Assembly (NCBI GenBank): GCA_018970325.1
Contig: JAGWWP010000015.1
Span: 1 to 45,557 of the forward strand
Source: Cyanobacteria bacterium REEB446
GTDB taxonomy: Bacteria > Cyanobacteriota > Vampirovibrionia > LMEP-6097
Direction of reading: 5' to 3'
Length of the DNA stretch: 45,557 nt
The position numbers and the translations under genes were made by a program. Below the pieces are notes generated by a model. The model was not told the origin of the DNA. It worked only from the letters and a program-made list of their open reading frames with translations, and made no database searches. The number at the start of each line of letters is the position of its first letter. The first letter of the stretch is position 1. This document shows, piece by piece, positions 37,901 to 45,557 of this stretch.

Positions 37901-38483
37901 GAATCTGTACTAAAGTAAATTCTTCTATCTCTGTTAAATTCTGTTTGTTTTTTTTATTTTTTAAAACCGTCTCTATAAAACTACTTAGATGAGCCCCTGC
38001 ATCATAATACTTAGTAGTCTTCTTATCTGCTTCAAGAAAATTTAAAAGCTTCTTTAAATCACTTTCATTTATCTTAGAAATAAAATCATAAAATTTACTA
38101 TACAGAAAATCCTGCTCCTTAGACTTTCTCAGACTCGCATAATAGAAGGCATATAGATAGAGAGGTGAAAACTCTGCTTTAATCTCGCTATCTATATGCA
38201 GTATATTCGTAAGTGAATCATAAAATAAAATATGATGTAAACGTTCTGAGACCCTTATATCGACTGAAGAGTCTAAAGTTTTAAAAAACACACTCAGTTC
38301 TGGAGAATTTCTTAGAAATTCGTTTAAATCTTTAATAAAATTAGCATCTAAGCTCCGAGAACGAATTTTCCCCGTTATAATCTCTAAATTATAATCCTTA
38401 AAAGCATTACCAAGACTTGGCTCCCAATGAGTGAAACCTGGATCTATTAATGATTCTTTGGTGAAGATATAAAGCTCTATCAT
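31959..38483 (-). CDS. giant unknown protein, possible C-terminal ATP-grasp region
   Basis: 2174 residues, one uninterrupted frame, predicted cytoplasmic (no signal peptide or membrane segment) and mostly alpha-helical through residues 1-1500. Function not recognised. Toward the C-terminus the character changes: LPVIIKGDTARADLLFGLN, then HTHSQYISGF, and at about 1840 KSSKESGGRGI followed about 35 residues on by VVMQEFVPNN. A lysine, a glycine-rich loop and a downstream QEF/E segment in this order resemble the nucleotide-binding part of ATP-grasp ligases; that is a tentative reading. It stands alone, start 155 bases from the divergent fic gene, with no Shine-Dalgarno. The intergenic stretch 38484-38638 shows only promoter-like AT-rich sequence. 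Confidence 0.8.
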   Translation of the reverse strand: MIELYIFTKESLIDPGFTHWEPSLGNAFKDYNLEIITGKIRSRSLDANFIKDLNEFLRNSPELSVFFKTLDSSVDIRVSERLHHILFYDSLTNILHIDSEIKAEFSPLYLYAFYYASLRKSKEQDFLYSKFYDFISKINESDLKKLLNFLEADKKTTKYYDAGAHLSSFIETVLKNKKNKQNLTEIEEFTLVQILRNRSLTGAQVYDIEKLEALYAKHLDDPFSGMASVDLFNSLTDTYNEERAKTYYKVLEKALKHLGSDLIAQRGSRVAHEQGPILINAGILKTSKFITEKLTTISKEIYQFYIKLSDEFKDALKNENSVSLSLKEEFFATAKLDLNIILDDLSFILKQSEIPRARILKAVNQLKKFIQEFSDTLTDFIYEHIKQRSSYLKLVDALSNFDKNLHLKIFDLIELAEKTPAINKKSVVYVQRLSERSGHIIARILLGKNLYVENDENSFKQRVLAIPYTFVTQDFIHIADKVDSFFENASISIITDPETGTPSIKWQNAKDLAISLAEGLYTAIKNASAVNKVFHYQLETTLFGPLIDDFIKLLKDEISTYASAQKLSYEMVLARKTYYEELILNAAELIFDLYQLQDDLDIQILKTKADKFSVILEILSTYRDAEKDTASLALIKHQSEDHFTYCKERYFQLKNNLDLSPSAKVSEYSNFLKGEMDYKLTKEFIETKFRYFDSSIYKELLSGADIERVVVETDRFIPADYYFNFTVAPSRIDFGKNVVSSVTNLMGRILGADDRESLNIGKNYIDLVSETENSFFDSSSSAGSAKVIENTCRAIQYSKAISFQGVFQSFNIDGYQVRDTINSRDNTKVGIHIMEHGTMASTGYCITKEPLFILHSLNDNKPEHKQGAFFAELIKYSRIINETGIFQRIELMNKAIDAANSRNSTVKAYQDISIALNASYKGNVSDERENANQYLMALLLKQKRFIKNTSLAEIESFYHEQITNHELPKEIKVFDPYVDPDIFMSGEFKNIADDALDKLSLELIKLEQPLNREQIIASLMTYGSQIEKWPLIKRNLEKTDESNAAQLLIKLREISPEIKYLETYKKGFYKNPLLAYQGVDIIQLNSDHAELISLLTNLVKLRTLMKMRNPDSLMILVDNPQQAKKPFLDYDSTKEWLALGGTVASHMVAQSIYDKWAEEVDEEGTFAKLHIKFMLQKSLDESEAKIYESFFNETKRYIDLKKDLLKQKYQSAKKSSVSIRVLERYEHSICTLSKLEGMKDARLSDDDYWNHNLSFEQWLVLGGRWVLNGESKENISYVSSLFKDFNERVLKLYVRCEEAIFIESSSRIVKQAGSTKEADLISTDAFKSIDLRAKAKQENAFRVYKIEALNNFKEELSQYREIHHITNLIPLYCAEYLELVNSHAELKTKISQAAKLLALMEVFAKYLSGFVPEVLTLCSSLSIAQNESELKAEFINIFGDHQGSKGIFAKLAEALKAKLGDQGLEIATSFVELAYYNFLVALSISIADHNLMINQLGIFFDQYLNIHEEDYPPYAFHRLSAGEVYGFDNEYYLSNKLREKMFKFSAASGTNIYKLLWKLVSEYTVLQETSQAYRDLLIGDYENGLIPIGYQHQTICIEERFWDCMRALRNFVRNYHDRHPLPVIIKGDTARADLLFGLNSAQHKIIYIAGISSPGKHSWDLPLVLRSPIFREAKADTLNRGTFTTITAFTPYLTEEGKIRQLYTSFKVEELFNKGIEFIAPFENSHEKFKLNEYGFVHAVVLLEPLLGLPDPDITMSAHTHSQYISGFTQEIEVPEVWSYLNMRQMYAKTELAAILEKAQINSLIQINFKQNRFKTKTELSLYISEELIRLNAGHLDEWLLKSSKESGGRGISDRLNIRTDKEKILDFILEYSSTDDVVMQEFVPNNAKAFIQEAFYGQLVDSFLEAGLVINTEYPAPELFFAMRSFQSLTGVKGYLFSVNAGKVTVNAGQGAKLFYGEPILIMPPYFANKLQILLDHYGENILKKAIPEHAKEYARKNEIKVYNLDGDFSNIFMLNGLFDYIPYLYVSREFSQNSESTAPEVDSEEWINSDLKNFKVICEENCFGGLNYYYNFKGEKVILCSGKSQAESLSKLESLIKEVKAKNSSRIEKDIDLDLAVIELNSGLGQANLLQKALNTAVYEYGESRVDQFLFDEWIYDLAQAGFMFHKARHDS

Positions 38484-38638
38484 GCAATTAAGATAAAGAA
38501 GCTATGAGGATTTCTACTAACTAAGCTTATTTCCCTTGGCTTCTTTAAATAGATTGTACTTGTAGAATGGGGAGAAGTAAAGAATTTAAAGATATGGAAA
38601 TCTCTGTGAATTTATCAGTGTTAGTATAAATTAAAGCA

Positions 38639-40021
38639 ATGTCATTCCTGAAGTTAAATGAAATAATAAAAAAAATAAATCAGCTCCAAGAATTTCAACC
38701 AATTAGCCACGAAGCTGAGTCTGCTTTCTGGAAAAAATTTAGACTAGAATATAATTATCATTCTAATCGCATCGAAGGTAATACTTTAAGCTACGGTGAA
38801 ACCGTCAATTTACTTGAAAGAGGAATCGCTTCAGAAAAATCTTTCAGAGACAATCTTGAGATTAAAGCTCATGATTTAGCTTTAGAAGAAATTAAAGAAA
38901 GAGCTGAAAATATAAAGGCTGAAAACTTTAGTGAAAACCCGCTCTCGCATAAATTTATACGAGAAATTAATAAAACAATCCTGAAAGAACCTTTCTATAA
39001 AGAATGCTTGGGTTTTAATCGCGAGAAAACTAAAAGAGAAATTATTCCGGGTGATTACAAAAAGTTAGCAAATTCAGTCATGACCCAAGATGGAGAGATC
39101 TTCGCCTATGCTGCTCCAGAGGAAGTTCACGCTTTAATAAGTGATCTGCTTGATGAAATGAACCCTTTTCTTATTCAAAACTCTAAATTCAATTCACAAA
39201 ACAATCTAGAAGAAGCTCTAAAAAAGATTTCTGATTTTCATCACCGTTTTACACTCATTCACCCATTTGATGATGGTAATGGTAGAACATGCCGTTTATT
39301 AACAAATTTCATATTAATGTATTTAAATCTCCCTCCCATAATCATCTCCAGCAATGACAAAGATAGATATCTAAATGCACTTAGCTATGCAGATAAAAAT
39401 AAACTTAGCCACAATCATTTAGATAAATTGCTCGATTTATTTAGCGATGCTCTAATCGATTCACTTAACTTAAAATTAAAAGCTGCAAAAGGGTTAGATT
39501 TAGACGAGGATGATGATTTAGATAAAGAAATTAGCATTTTAAAGAGGAATTTAAAAATTCAAACATTAAACAGCTCAAATCTAAACACTGAAGTAAATCC
39601 AAACATAGACTCATTAAAAGAGATTAATGAAAGCCTAGCTCTTTTATTTACAGAATTTATAAAAACAATGAGAAAATTTGAAGATTTATTTACAGAAATT
39701 AGCTTCGATACCAGAACGGAACCACTTAGTGATTTAGATATATTTAACCTAATGGATAACTTATACAAGGAGGGCTTAGGCTCAATGCCTGAAATTTCAT
39801 GTACTCTAAAAAAATATAAAAACTCTCTAAAAGAGGATCTTAATATAGCTAGCTACCTAAGCGTGAATTTTTATCAATTAGAATATGAAATATCAAGTAA
39901 TTACCTAGAGAGGAGTATGTATAAGAGTTATAATACTGTTCTCTTGAATTTAGAAATCAAAAATATCTGCAAGGAGATTAGCCGAAAAGTTTTAGCTGAG
40001 ATAGCAGGCTTTAAAAATTAG
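38639..40021 (+). CDS. Fic family adenylyltransferase (class II)
   Basis: 460 residues. The catalytic Fic motif HPFDDGNGRTCR is at 208-219, with the catalytic His208 and all key residues intact; TLIHPF precedes it as usual. SNRIEGN (42-48) is the N-terminal inhibitory motif [S/T]xxxE[G/N] of class II Fic proteins (Glu46), whose glutamate blocks productive ATP binding. The C-terminal 190 residues are helical and Lys/Leu-rich without a recognised winged-helix domain. Transfers AMP (or a related group) to target hydroxyls; target unknown. A TATAAA at 38625-38630 ends eight bases before the ATG. No separate antitoxin gene is adjacent, as expected for class II. Confidence 0.93.
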   Translation: MSFLKLNEIIKKINQLQEFQPISHEAESAFWKKFRLEYNYHSNRIEGNTLSYGETVNLLERGIASEKSFRDNLEIKAHDLALEEIKERAENIKAENFSENPLSHKFIREINKTILKEPFYKECLGFNREKTKREIIPGDYKKLANSVMTQDGEIFAYAAPEEVHALISDLLDEMNPFLIQNSKFNSQNNLEEALKKISDFHHRFTLIHPFDDGNGRTCRLLTNFILMYLNLPPIIISSNDKDRYLNALSYADKNKLSHNHLDKLLDLFSDALIDSLNLKLKAAKGLDLDEDDDLDKEISILKRNLKIQTLNSSNLNTEVNPNIDSLKEINESLALLFTEFIKTMRKFEDLFTEISFDTRTEPLSDLDIFNLMDNLYKEGLGSMPEISCTLKKYKNSLKEDLNIASYLSVNFYQLEYEISSNYLERSMYKSYNTVLLNLEIKNICKEISRKVLAEIAGFKN

Positions 40022-40059
40022 AAGATGACAAGGGAATAGAGTTGTACATCCGTCTCAGC

Positions 40060-40065
40060 TATAAT
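40060..40065 (+). promoter_or_regulatory. -10 box of leuS
   Basis: TATAAT ending ten bases before the leuS ATG at 40076; no canonical -35 at 16-18 bases. Transcription would begin within about four bases of the start codon and there is no Shine-Dalgarno. Confidence 0.45.
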
Positions 40066-40075
40066 AAAATAGCCT

Positions 40076-42754
40076 ATGTCGAAAACGCATATAGAAGAAA
40101 AACAATATCTACCTAAAGTCCTAGAAGAAAAATGGCAAAAACTCTGGGAAGAGAGCGGTATTTATGGTTTTAACGAAAACAGCCCTAAGCCTAATTATTA
40201 TTCGTTAGTTATGTTTCCTTACCCAAGTGGCAATCTGCACATGGGACACATGCGTGTTTACACTATTTCAGACGTAATTTCTAGATTTATGCGCATGCAG
40301 GGATTTAATGTTTTAAACCCTATGGGCTTTGATGCCTTTGGTTTACCTGCTGAAAACGCTGCTATAGAAAAGGGTTCACACCCACAGACTTGGACTGAAG
40401 CTAATATCGCTCACATGCGTGATGAGCAGCTTAAACGCATGGGGACTAGCTATGACTGGGATAGAGAAGTCGTTTCATGTAGACCAGATTACTACAGGTG
40501 GTCACAGTATATTTTCCTAAAGCTTTATGAAAAAGGCTTAGCTTATCAGAAAGAAGCCCCAGTAAACTGGTGCCCAGACTGCAACACCGTTTTAGCTAAT
40601 GAACAAGTGGAAGACGGCATGTGCTGGAGACATACATCTACCATAGTCGAGAAAAAGATGATGCGTCAGTGGTTCTTAAAGATTACTGATTATGCTGAAG
40701 AGTTATTAAATGACTTAGATAAGCTAGAACACTGGCCAGATAACGTAAAGACCATGCAACGCAACTGGATAGGTAAGTCTTCTGGAGCCTTAATAGATTT
40801 CCCGATAGATAAAAGTTCTATTTCAGACAGCTCTAAATTAAGCACTGAAGTTATATCCATCTACACCACTCGCCCAGATACCATTATGGGTGTAACTTAT
40901 ATGGTTTTAGCTCCAGAGCATGCTTTAGTAAAAGAACTTACTACAGAAGAAAGAAAGGCAGATATAGAAAACTATATTAAAGAAACAGCTCTAAAGACTG
41001 AAATAGAAAGAACAGCTGAAGGACGTAAAAAGACGGGTTGCTTTACTGGTGCTTACGTAATAAATCCTTATACTGATAAAAAAATTCCAGTATGGATAGC
41101 GGATTACGCTTTAGTCGATTATGGCACTGGTGCAGTTATGGCGGTACCAGCTCATGACCAGAGGGATTGGGAATTCGCGAAGGCTTATGATTTAGAGATT
41201 ATTCAGGTTATTAGTCCTAATACAGATAGTAAAACAGAGCTAGATTTAACTAAAGCTGCTTTTACTGAAGCTGGCATACTTGTAAACAGTGTAAACGCTA
41301 CTAATGGTGCTAATTTTAATGGCTTAAGTTCGAACGAAGCGAAAAAAAATATAGTGAAGTGGGGAGCAGAGAGAGGCTTCGCTAAAGAAAAAATAAATTA
41401 TCGCCTTAGAGATTGGCTTATCAGCCGTCAGAGATACTGGGGAACACCGATCCCACTAGTTCACTGTGAAGACTGTGGCATAGTACCAGTAGCAGAGAAT
41501 AATCTACCAGTGGAACTACCTACAGATTTCGATTTTTCTAAACATGGCACAGCTGTTTTAAAAGGTCACACTGAATGGAATACAGTGCCTTGTCCTATCT
41601 GCAACAAAGCAGCTAAACGCGAGACAGATACTATGGATACCTTTATCTGTAGCAGTTGGTATTTTTTAAGATACTGCGATCCGCATAATACGGAGCTGCC
41701 TTTCGCTCATGATAAGGCTTTTCCAGTAGATCAGTATGTAGGCGGCGTAGAACACGCTATTTTACACTTACTTTATGCAAGATTCTTTACTAAAGCACTG
41801 AGAGACTGCGGCATGCATAATTTTTCAGAGCCTTTTACGAGATTACTATCTCAAGGCATGGTAGTTAAATATTCAGAAAAAGATCAGAAAATAGTTAAAA
41901 TGTCTAAGTCCAAAGGTAATGTAGTAGGCACTTCTGACTTCTTCGATAAATACGGTGCAGATTCAGCTAGATTATTTATACTCTTCGCTGCTCCAGTAAC
42001 CGCTGAGGTAGAGTGGACGGAAGACGGCGCACAGGGACAGTATAGATTTATTAATCGAATCTGGAGACTTTATCAGCAGCTAGTTCCAGAATTTCAGGAT
42101 AAATTATTATCAAGCTTGGGTAATTCACCGAGTCGCACAATTTCTGAAAATATGGAAACTAGAGTTTCGCAACAACACACTAGTGAAAACAGCTTCCCAC
42201 TTAACTTAGAGTTTAGTTCACTTACAGAAGACAATCAGGGAATCCTCAGAGCCTTTCACTCAGCACTTAAGGCTATTACTAATGATTTATCACCTGAAAA
42301 TTTTGGCTTTAATACAGCGATAGCAAGAATGTCTGAGTTTATAAACAGCATGTATAAATACATACTGGGTAAAGAAGCTTACAGTGACGAAGACAAGCAG
42401 GTTCTAGCCCATGTTTTAGTGAACTTCACGAAGACACTAGCTCCTTTTACGCCGCATTTAGCAGAAGAGCTTTATCATTCACTATTTAATTTAAGTGAAG
42501 CTGATCTTAATAATTCAGTGCATTTGCTCTCATGGCCTAAGTTTAACGATGCCTATATCGAAAAAAATACCTGCACTTTAGTTTTACAGATTAAGGGTAA
42601 AAAAATTACGGCGATAGAAGTAGCTAAAGGCTTATCTAATGAGGAGTTAGAGAAACTTGCTCTAGCAGATGAAAAGATGATTAAGAAAATAGACGGGGCT
42701 GCTGTAAGAAAGGTTATAGTGGTGGCGGATAAATTGGTTAATGTGGTGGTGTGA
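40076..42754 (+). CDS. leuS: leucyl-tRNA synthetase
   Basis: 892 residues, class I synthetase, bacterial type. HMGH at 55-58 in [23 protein letters not shown] beginning at 608, editing (CP1) domain in the middle with [19 protein letters not shown] and [16 protein letters not shown], zinc-type cysteine pairs WCPDC and CPIC, and [17 protein letters not shown]. Charges tRNA-Leu and hydrolyses mischarged products. Complete and normal in length. Its stop codon TGA (42752-42754) overlaps or abuts the start of the Cas12 gene, which therefore lies in the same transcript. Confidence 0.97.
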   Translation: MSKTHIEEKQYLPKVLEEKWQKLWEESGIYGFNENSPKPNYYSLVMFPYPSGNLHMGHMRVYTISDVISRFMRMQGFNVLNPMGFDAFGLPAENAAIEKGSHPQTWTEANIAHMRDEQLKRMGTSYDWDREVVSCRPDYYRWSQYIFLKLYEKGLAYQKEAPVNWCPDCNTVLANEQVEDGMCWRHTSTIVEKKMMRQWFLKITDYAEELLNDLDKLEHWPDNVKTMQRNWIGKSSGALIDFPIDKSSISDSSKLSTEVISIYTTRPDTIMGVTYMVLAPEHALVKELTTEERKADIENYIKETALKTEIERTAEGRKKTGCFTGAYVINPYTDKKIPVWIADYALVDYGTGAVMAVPAHDQRDWEFAKAYDLEIIQVISPNTDSKTELDLTKAAFTEAGILVNSVNATNGANFNGLSSNEAKKNIVKWGAERGFAKEKINYRLRDWLISRQRYWGTPIPLVHCEDCGIVPVAENNLPVELPTDFDFSKHGTAVLKGHTEWNTVPCPICNKAAKRETDTMDTFICSSWYFLRYCDPHNTELPFAHDKAFPVDQYVGGVEHAILHLLYARFFTKALRDCGMHNFSEPFTRLLSQGMVVKYSEKDQKIVKMSKSKGNVVGTSDFFDKYGADSARLFILFAAPVTAEVEWTEDGAQGQYRFINRIWRLYQQLVPEFQDKLLSSLGNSPSRTISENMETRVSQQHTSENSFPLNLEFSSLTEDNQGILRAFHSALKAITNDLSPENFGFNTAIARMSEFINSMYKYILGKEAYSDEDKQVLAHVLVNFTKTLAPFTPHLAEELYHSLFNLSEADLNNSVHLLSWPKFNDAYIEKNTCTLVLQIKGKKITAIEVAKGLSNEELEKLALADEKMIKKIDGAAVRKVIVVADKLVNVVV

Positions 42755-45434
42755 GGTGCTGACACAAGAAGAAACCGTAAACCAAGTTAAAAAGGAATCA
42801 GGGAAAAAACTTTCTCGTTGCTATTCTAGTAAAATCCAGCTTTCTAGGAATGATGATGCCTACCAAGCATTATTAATAACTCATGAAATTTTCAATCATG
42901 CTGTAGAGAGGGCTATTAGAAAAACTTTTGAAGTTGTGAAAGGTAGAGAAGGTGATGATTTTGCTCGATTAACCAAGTGGGCTATTAAAGAAATACCTGC
43001 AAAAGAATGCAGTACACACTTTTTCAATCCATTTACAATAGATAATTCCTCATTAGAAGCTGGAGGAAAACACTCAGCATTTGATAAAGAACCTGGGATG
43101 AGATCATTATTCTTCAAAGCCAAAGAGGAAGGAAAAAAAATTTATAATGATCAGGAAATTTTTCTAGATATACCTCAGGATGGTCTCAGTAGCTTAAAAA
43201 AAGAAGTCAATCAGCAAGTAGCTGAAAAAATTAAAGCCTACTTTGAATTACTGGATATCTGGGGAAATGGTTCTGAGAGCTCTAAAAAGGCTAAGAAAAC
43301 TAGCCTCATACATATTCAGAATCCTAATGATTTCACTACAGAAATTTCTAATGCAATTAATAACTTTAAAAAAAATGATATTTTAGATGATGAATTCATT
43401 AATCAAGCATCTGTCAATGAAGATCTTAAAAATTTACTAAGAAATCATACTCAAAGAAGTTTTAGAAGGGATATAAATAACTTTTTAAACGATCTATTTG
43501 AAAATAAATTATTACGTGAAGATGAAATATTAGATATTGAGTCATTTATTAATGAATACTCTTCAGAAAATATTGGTAAATCAGAGTGGTTAATCCGCAA
43601 AAAGAGTTTTGATAAAAACAATTCTGACTTTATTAAAATCTACAATGATTTACTAGAGAGATACAGGTCTCTGCAAGTCAATCAAAAGACTGCAAAGTCC
43701 TTTCGTTTACCGCTTCGCTGGAAAAGCGACCCTAACTTTCTTAAAGTAGTAGATGAATTTTTTTCAAATCATATCAGCTATAAGGATTTATACAAATCAC
43801 CATTACTATCTCTAGAATTGAAGACTTGGTGCGATAACCAAAAAATTCCATCAGATTATTCTTGCTTAAATACCAAAGAAGGTAGAAAAAAATTTCTTAA
43901 TGCACTGGAATCATTGAATGGCTCACTGCTTTTTAATCAAGCAACCAGCTTCTTTCGGCAATTAAACTATTACAGACAGTTTGAACCAAAAATCAATGGT
44001 AAAAAATATACTGAGTTTAAGCGTCCGCCAGCCTTTAGATTCCCTGATCCATATCAGCATCCAGAATGGATTAGTTTCTCAGCGAAAGGAAACATGAAGT
44101 ATAGAGATCTAATTTTCAGATCTACAAAAGCTGCTTCCGTAGATGGATCTATAAGAGTTAAATTACTTACTCCGTGCAAAACAAAATGGGAGTTCTATAC
44201 CTTAGATCTCAAATTTGATAGTCGCTTAAAAAATATCAAAAGTCTTCAGGTAGATCAAACAGAAGATAAGACGAGCGTAGAATATTCAATCCCAAACAAA
44301 GAAGGGATTAATGAGAAACTCGACTTCAAAGGAGCTAACCTAATTTATAAAAATAAAAACTTCTATTTAAACTTCCGATATGAAACAGCTAAGACATTCT
44401 CTGGAAAAATTAAAATAAATAATTCAAGTAGTAGCCCTTATAAAGCCGGGACTAGGCTTCTTGGAGTCGACTTAGGACAGAAAGCAGATGCAGTGATATC
44501 AATCTATGAGCTTATACAAGAAGTGTCTGGACAAGAGACCTCTATACATGAGCATCTAAAGCCAATAAAATTTAAACCTTTCACTTTTAGCAAGAAAAAC
44601 AAGCAATCCGAAACTTATTATCAATGGATCAAAATACCTGGGGGAGGCAGCTTTACAGCTATTAATCACGCAGAAAAACTTAGAAGTATCAAACGTAAAC
44701 AGCACGCTAAAAAATTAGAAAAAAACAGTGATGATCCGACAATAGGTCATTTTCTTTCTCGTAATCAAGAAAGTTTTAAAAGCCTAAATAAATATATATC
44801 AAACTGCAAAGATCAGCACTGCAAACAGGTTGCAGGAGCATTAATGAAAATTGCTCTAGAGAATAAATGTCATGGCATAGTGTTAGAAGATCTAAAAAGC
44901 TATCAAGTATCCAGTAAATTAGAACGATCTGAGAATAGAAGACTCGGAATATGGAGTTTACAGAAAAAAATAGATTTATTAGAAGCTTTACAAAAAAGCG
45001 CGGGGAAATTAGTTTTAAAAACGAATGCCAGCTATACTTCACAAATCTGTCACCAATGTGGTTCTTATGGAGTAAGGTTTAATATTTTAGATAAAAAACA
45101 AAAAAAATATGAGCACGAAAAAATAGCTAAAGAAGCCAATATACAACGTGCAAAAATATCTGCTGGTGGTGATTGGTTTCTATGTAGTAACCAAAATTGC
45201 CATGGCAAAAAAGAAGACAAAGAATACTACACGATACAAGCAGATGCTAATGCCTCGCGTAATCTTTTAATTAAACTTTATCTAAGACAATATTGGTCTA
45301 ATATTAAGTCCAGAATACCGACCAATGAAGAAAAAGAAACAATTAAAGAAGAACTACAAAAATATTTAAATAAAACTTACCCATCAAAAATTGCAGCAAG
45401 CATCGAAGACCAACGCAGGGCTGTCTCATTCTAA
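42741..45434 (+). CDS. compact Cas12b-like type V CRISPR effector nuclease
   Basis: 897 residues. C-terminal RuvC nuclease complete: Ruv[19 protein letters not shown] (Asp577), Ruv[15 protein letters not shown] (Glu716), Ruv[15 protein letters not shown] (Asp835). A zinc ribbon, Cys770, Cys773, Cys815 and Cys820, lies between II and III, split by a Lys-rich insert. Similarity to Cas12b goes beyond the triad: ASISV-like text after Ruv[17 protein letters not shown] in the region before it (Cas12b: FTLPDATAHPIWTRF), SEN-RR-L-IWS after RuvC-II, and SYTSQ...GVRF. Canonical Cas12b is about 1100-1300 residues, so this is a compact or separate subtype. Should use a guide RNA to cut DNA next to a 5' PAM. 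ATG 42741 overlaps leuS by 14 bases; GTG 42756, one base after the leuS stop, may be the true start. No cas1, cas2 or cas4 in the window. Confidence 0.88.
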   Translation: MWWCEVLTQEETVNQVKKESGKKLSRCYSSKIQLSRNDDAYQALLITHEIFNHAVERAIRKTFEVVKGREGDDFARLTKWAIKEIPAKECSTHFFNPFTIDNSSLEAGGKHSAFDKEPGMRSLFFKAKEEGKKIYNDQEIFLDIPQDGLSSLKKEVNQQVAEKIKAYFELLDIWGNGSESSKKAKKTSLIHIQNPNDFTTEISNAINNFKKNDILDDEFINQASVNEDLKNLLRNHTQRSFRRDINNFLNDLFENKLLREDEILDIESFINEYSSENIGKSEWLIRKKSFDKNNSDFIKIYNDLLERYRSLQVNQKTAKSFRLPLRWKSDPNFLKVVDEFFSNHISYKDLYKSPLLSLELKTWCDNQKIPSDYSCLNTKEGRKKFLNALESLNGSLLFNQATSFFRQLNYYRQFEPKINGKKYTEFKRPPAFRFPDPYQHPEWISFSAKGNMKYRDLIFRSTKAASVDGSIRVKLLTPCKTKWEFYTLDLKFDSRLKNIKSLQVDQTEDKTSVEYSIPNKEGINEKLDFKGANLIYKNKNFYLNFRYETAKTFSGKIKINNSSSSPYKAGTRLLGVDLGQKADAVISIYELIQEVSGQETSIHEHLKPIKFKPFTFSKKNKQSETYYQWIKIPGGGSFTAINHAEKLRSIKRKQHAKKLEKNSDDPTIGHFLSRNQESFKSLNKYISNCKDQHCKQVAGALMKIALENKCHGIVLEDLKSYQVSSKLERSENRRLGIWSLQKKIDLLEALQKSAGKLVLKTNASYTSQICHQCGSYGVRFNILDKKQKKYEHEKIAKEANIQRAKISAGGDWFLCSNQNCHGKKEDKEYYTIQADANASRNLLIKLYLRQYWSNIKSRIPTNEEKETIKEELQKYLNKTYPSKIAASIEDQRRAVSF

Positions 45435-45451
45435 AATATTTCAAGAATCCA

Positions 45452-45479
45452 TACAGACGTAAGTCTGGCCAAATCTGTA
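45452..45479 (+). ncRNA. candidate structured RNA downstream of the Cas12 gene
   Basis: CAGAC (45454-45458), GTAA, GTCTG (45463-45467) is a perfect stem closed by a GNRA-type tetraloop. TACAGA (45452-45457) can alternatively pair with TCTGTA (45474-45479). Cas12b systems usually place the tracrRNA between effector and array, so this may be its start; no CRISPR repeat is visible before the window ends at 45557. Confidence 0.3.
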
Positions 45480-45557
45480 AAGTCATGTCTCAATAGAGGA
45501 ATGGTAAAAGAGATAGAGGATATAGGAATAGTCGAATGTTTTGAGGATTTGGAAGAT

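Noticed and set aside
42741-45434. Plain IS605-type TnpB transposon protein
   Set aside because: TnpB is about 350-450 residues; here about 570 residues precede RuvC-I and show Cas12b-like segments, and no TnpA or element ends are visible.
45435-45557. CRISPR array directly after the Cas12 gene
   Set aside because: No repeat of 20 or more bases recurs in the remaining 123 bases; only an 8-base duplication. An array may exist beyond the window but cannot be claimed.

Overview
The window reads as a chromosomal segment of an AT-rich, flagellated, non-photosynthetic bacterium, most likely of the Melainabacteria/Vampirovibrionia side of the cyanobacterial phylum. The best single clue is YidC (3385-4503): it lacks the large N-terminal domain of Gram-negative YidC and carries, between its first and later membrane segments, an Ig-like insertion of the kind found in cyanobacterial YidC. 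No photosynthesis genes are present. The lineage call is inference; a 16S or marker-protein tree would settle it.

Layout. 1-411: the first codons of a probable Fic protein, tRNA-Asn with its terminator, and an inverted partial copy of that tRNA. 412-3344: flagellar operon fliJ-fliK-flgD-small unknown. 3385-6560: sucC-sucD-yidC on the minus strand. 6854-9991: a small unknown gene with a strong ribosome binding site and a long hairpin, acyl-CoA dehydrogenase and gatB. 10073-18617: a lineage-specific unknown, ilvB, uvrA and ppx in a tight overlapping run, then cutA, a lipoprotein nuclease and a queuosine-precursor transporter. 18636-20627: ABC exporter. 20638-26463: a type III restriction-modification operon (mod, KilA-N protein, res). 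26517-30263: cdsA, a polytopic membrane protein, a PHP hydrolase and a pyrE-like gene. 30425-38483: two unknown convergent genes, one of 2174 residues. 38639-45434: class II Fic protein, leuS, and a compact Cas12 effector.

The most notable item is the Cas12 gene (42741-45434). It has a complete RuvC triad and sequence resemblance to Cas12b, but only 897 residues, an intact four-cysteine zinc ribbon, no cas1/cas2/cas4 nearby, and it starts on the stop codon of leuS. The 123 bases after it contain a GNRA-capped hairpin that could begin a tracrRNA or array leader; the window ends before an array could be seen.

Other structure: two palindromic intergenic elements (9994-10068 and 16717-16841) share a core but have unrelated, self-complementary arms, and both sit between convergent genes. 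Many genes have a -10 box only 6 to 12 bases from the start codon and no Shine-Dalgarno, suggesting leaderless mRNAs, while genes with longer leaders have good Shine-Dalgarno sequences. Defence-type genes (type III R-M, Fic, Cas12) are scattered singly among housekeeping genes.
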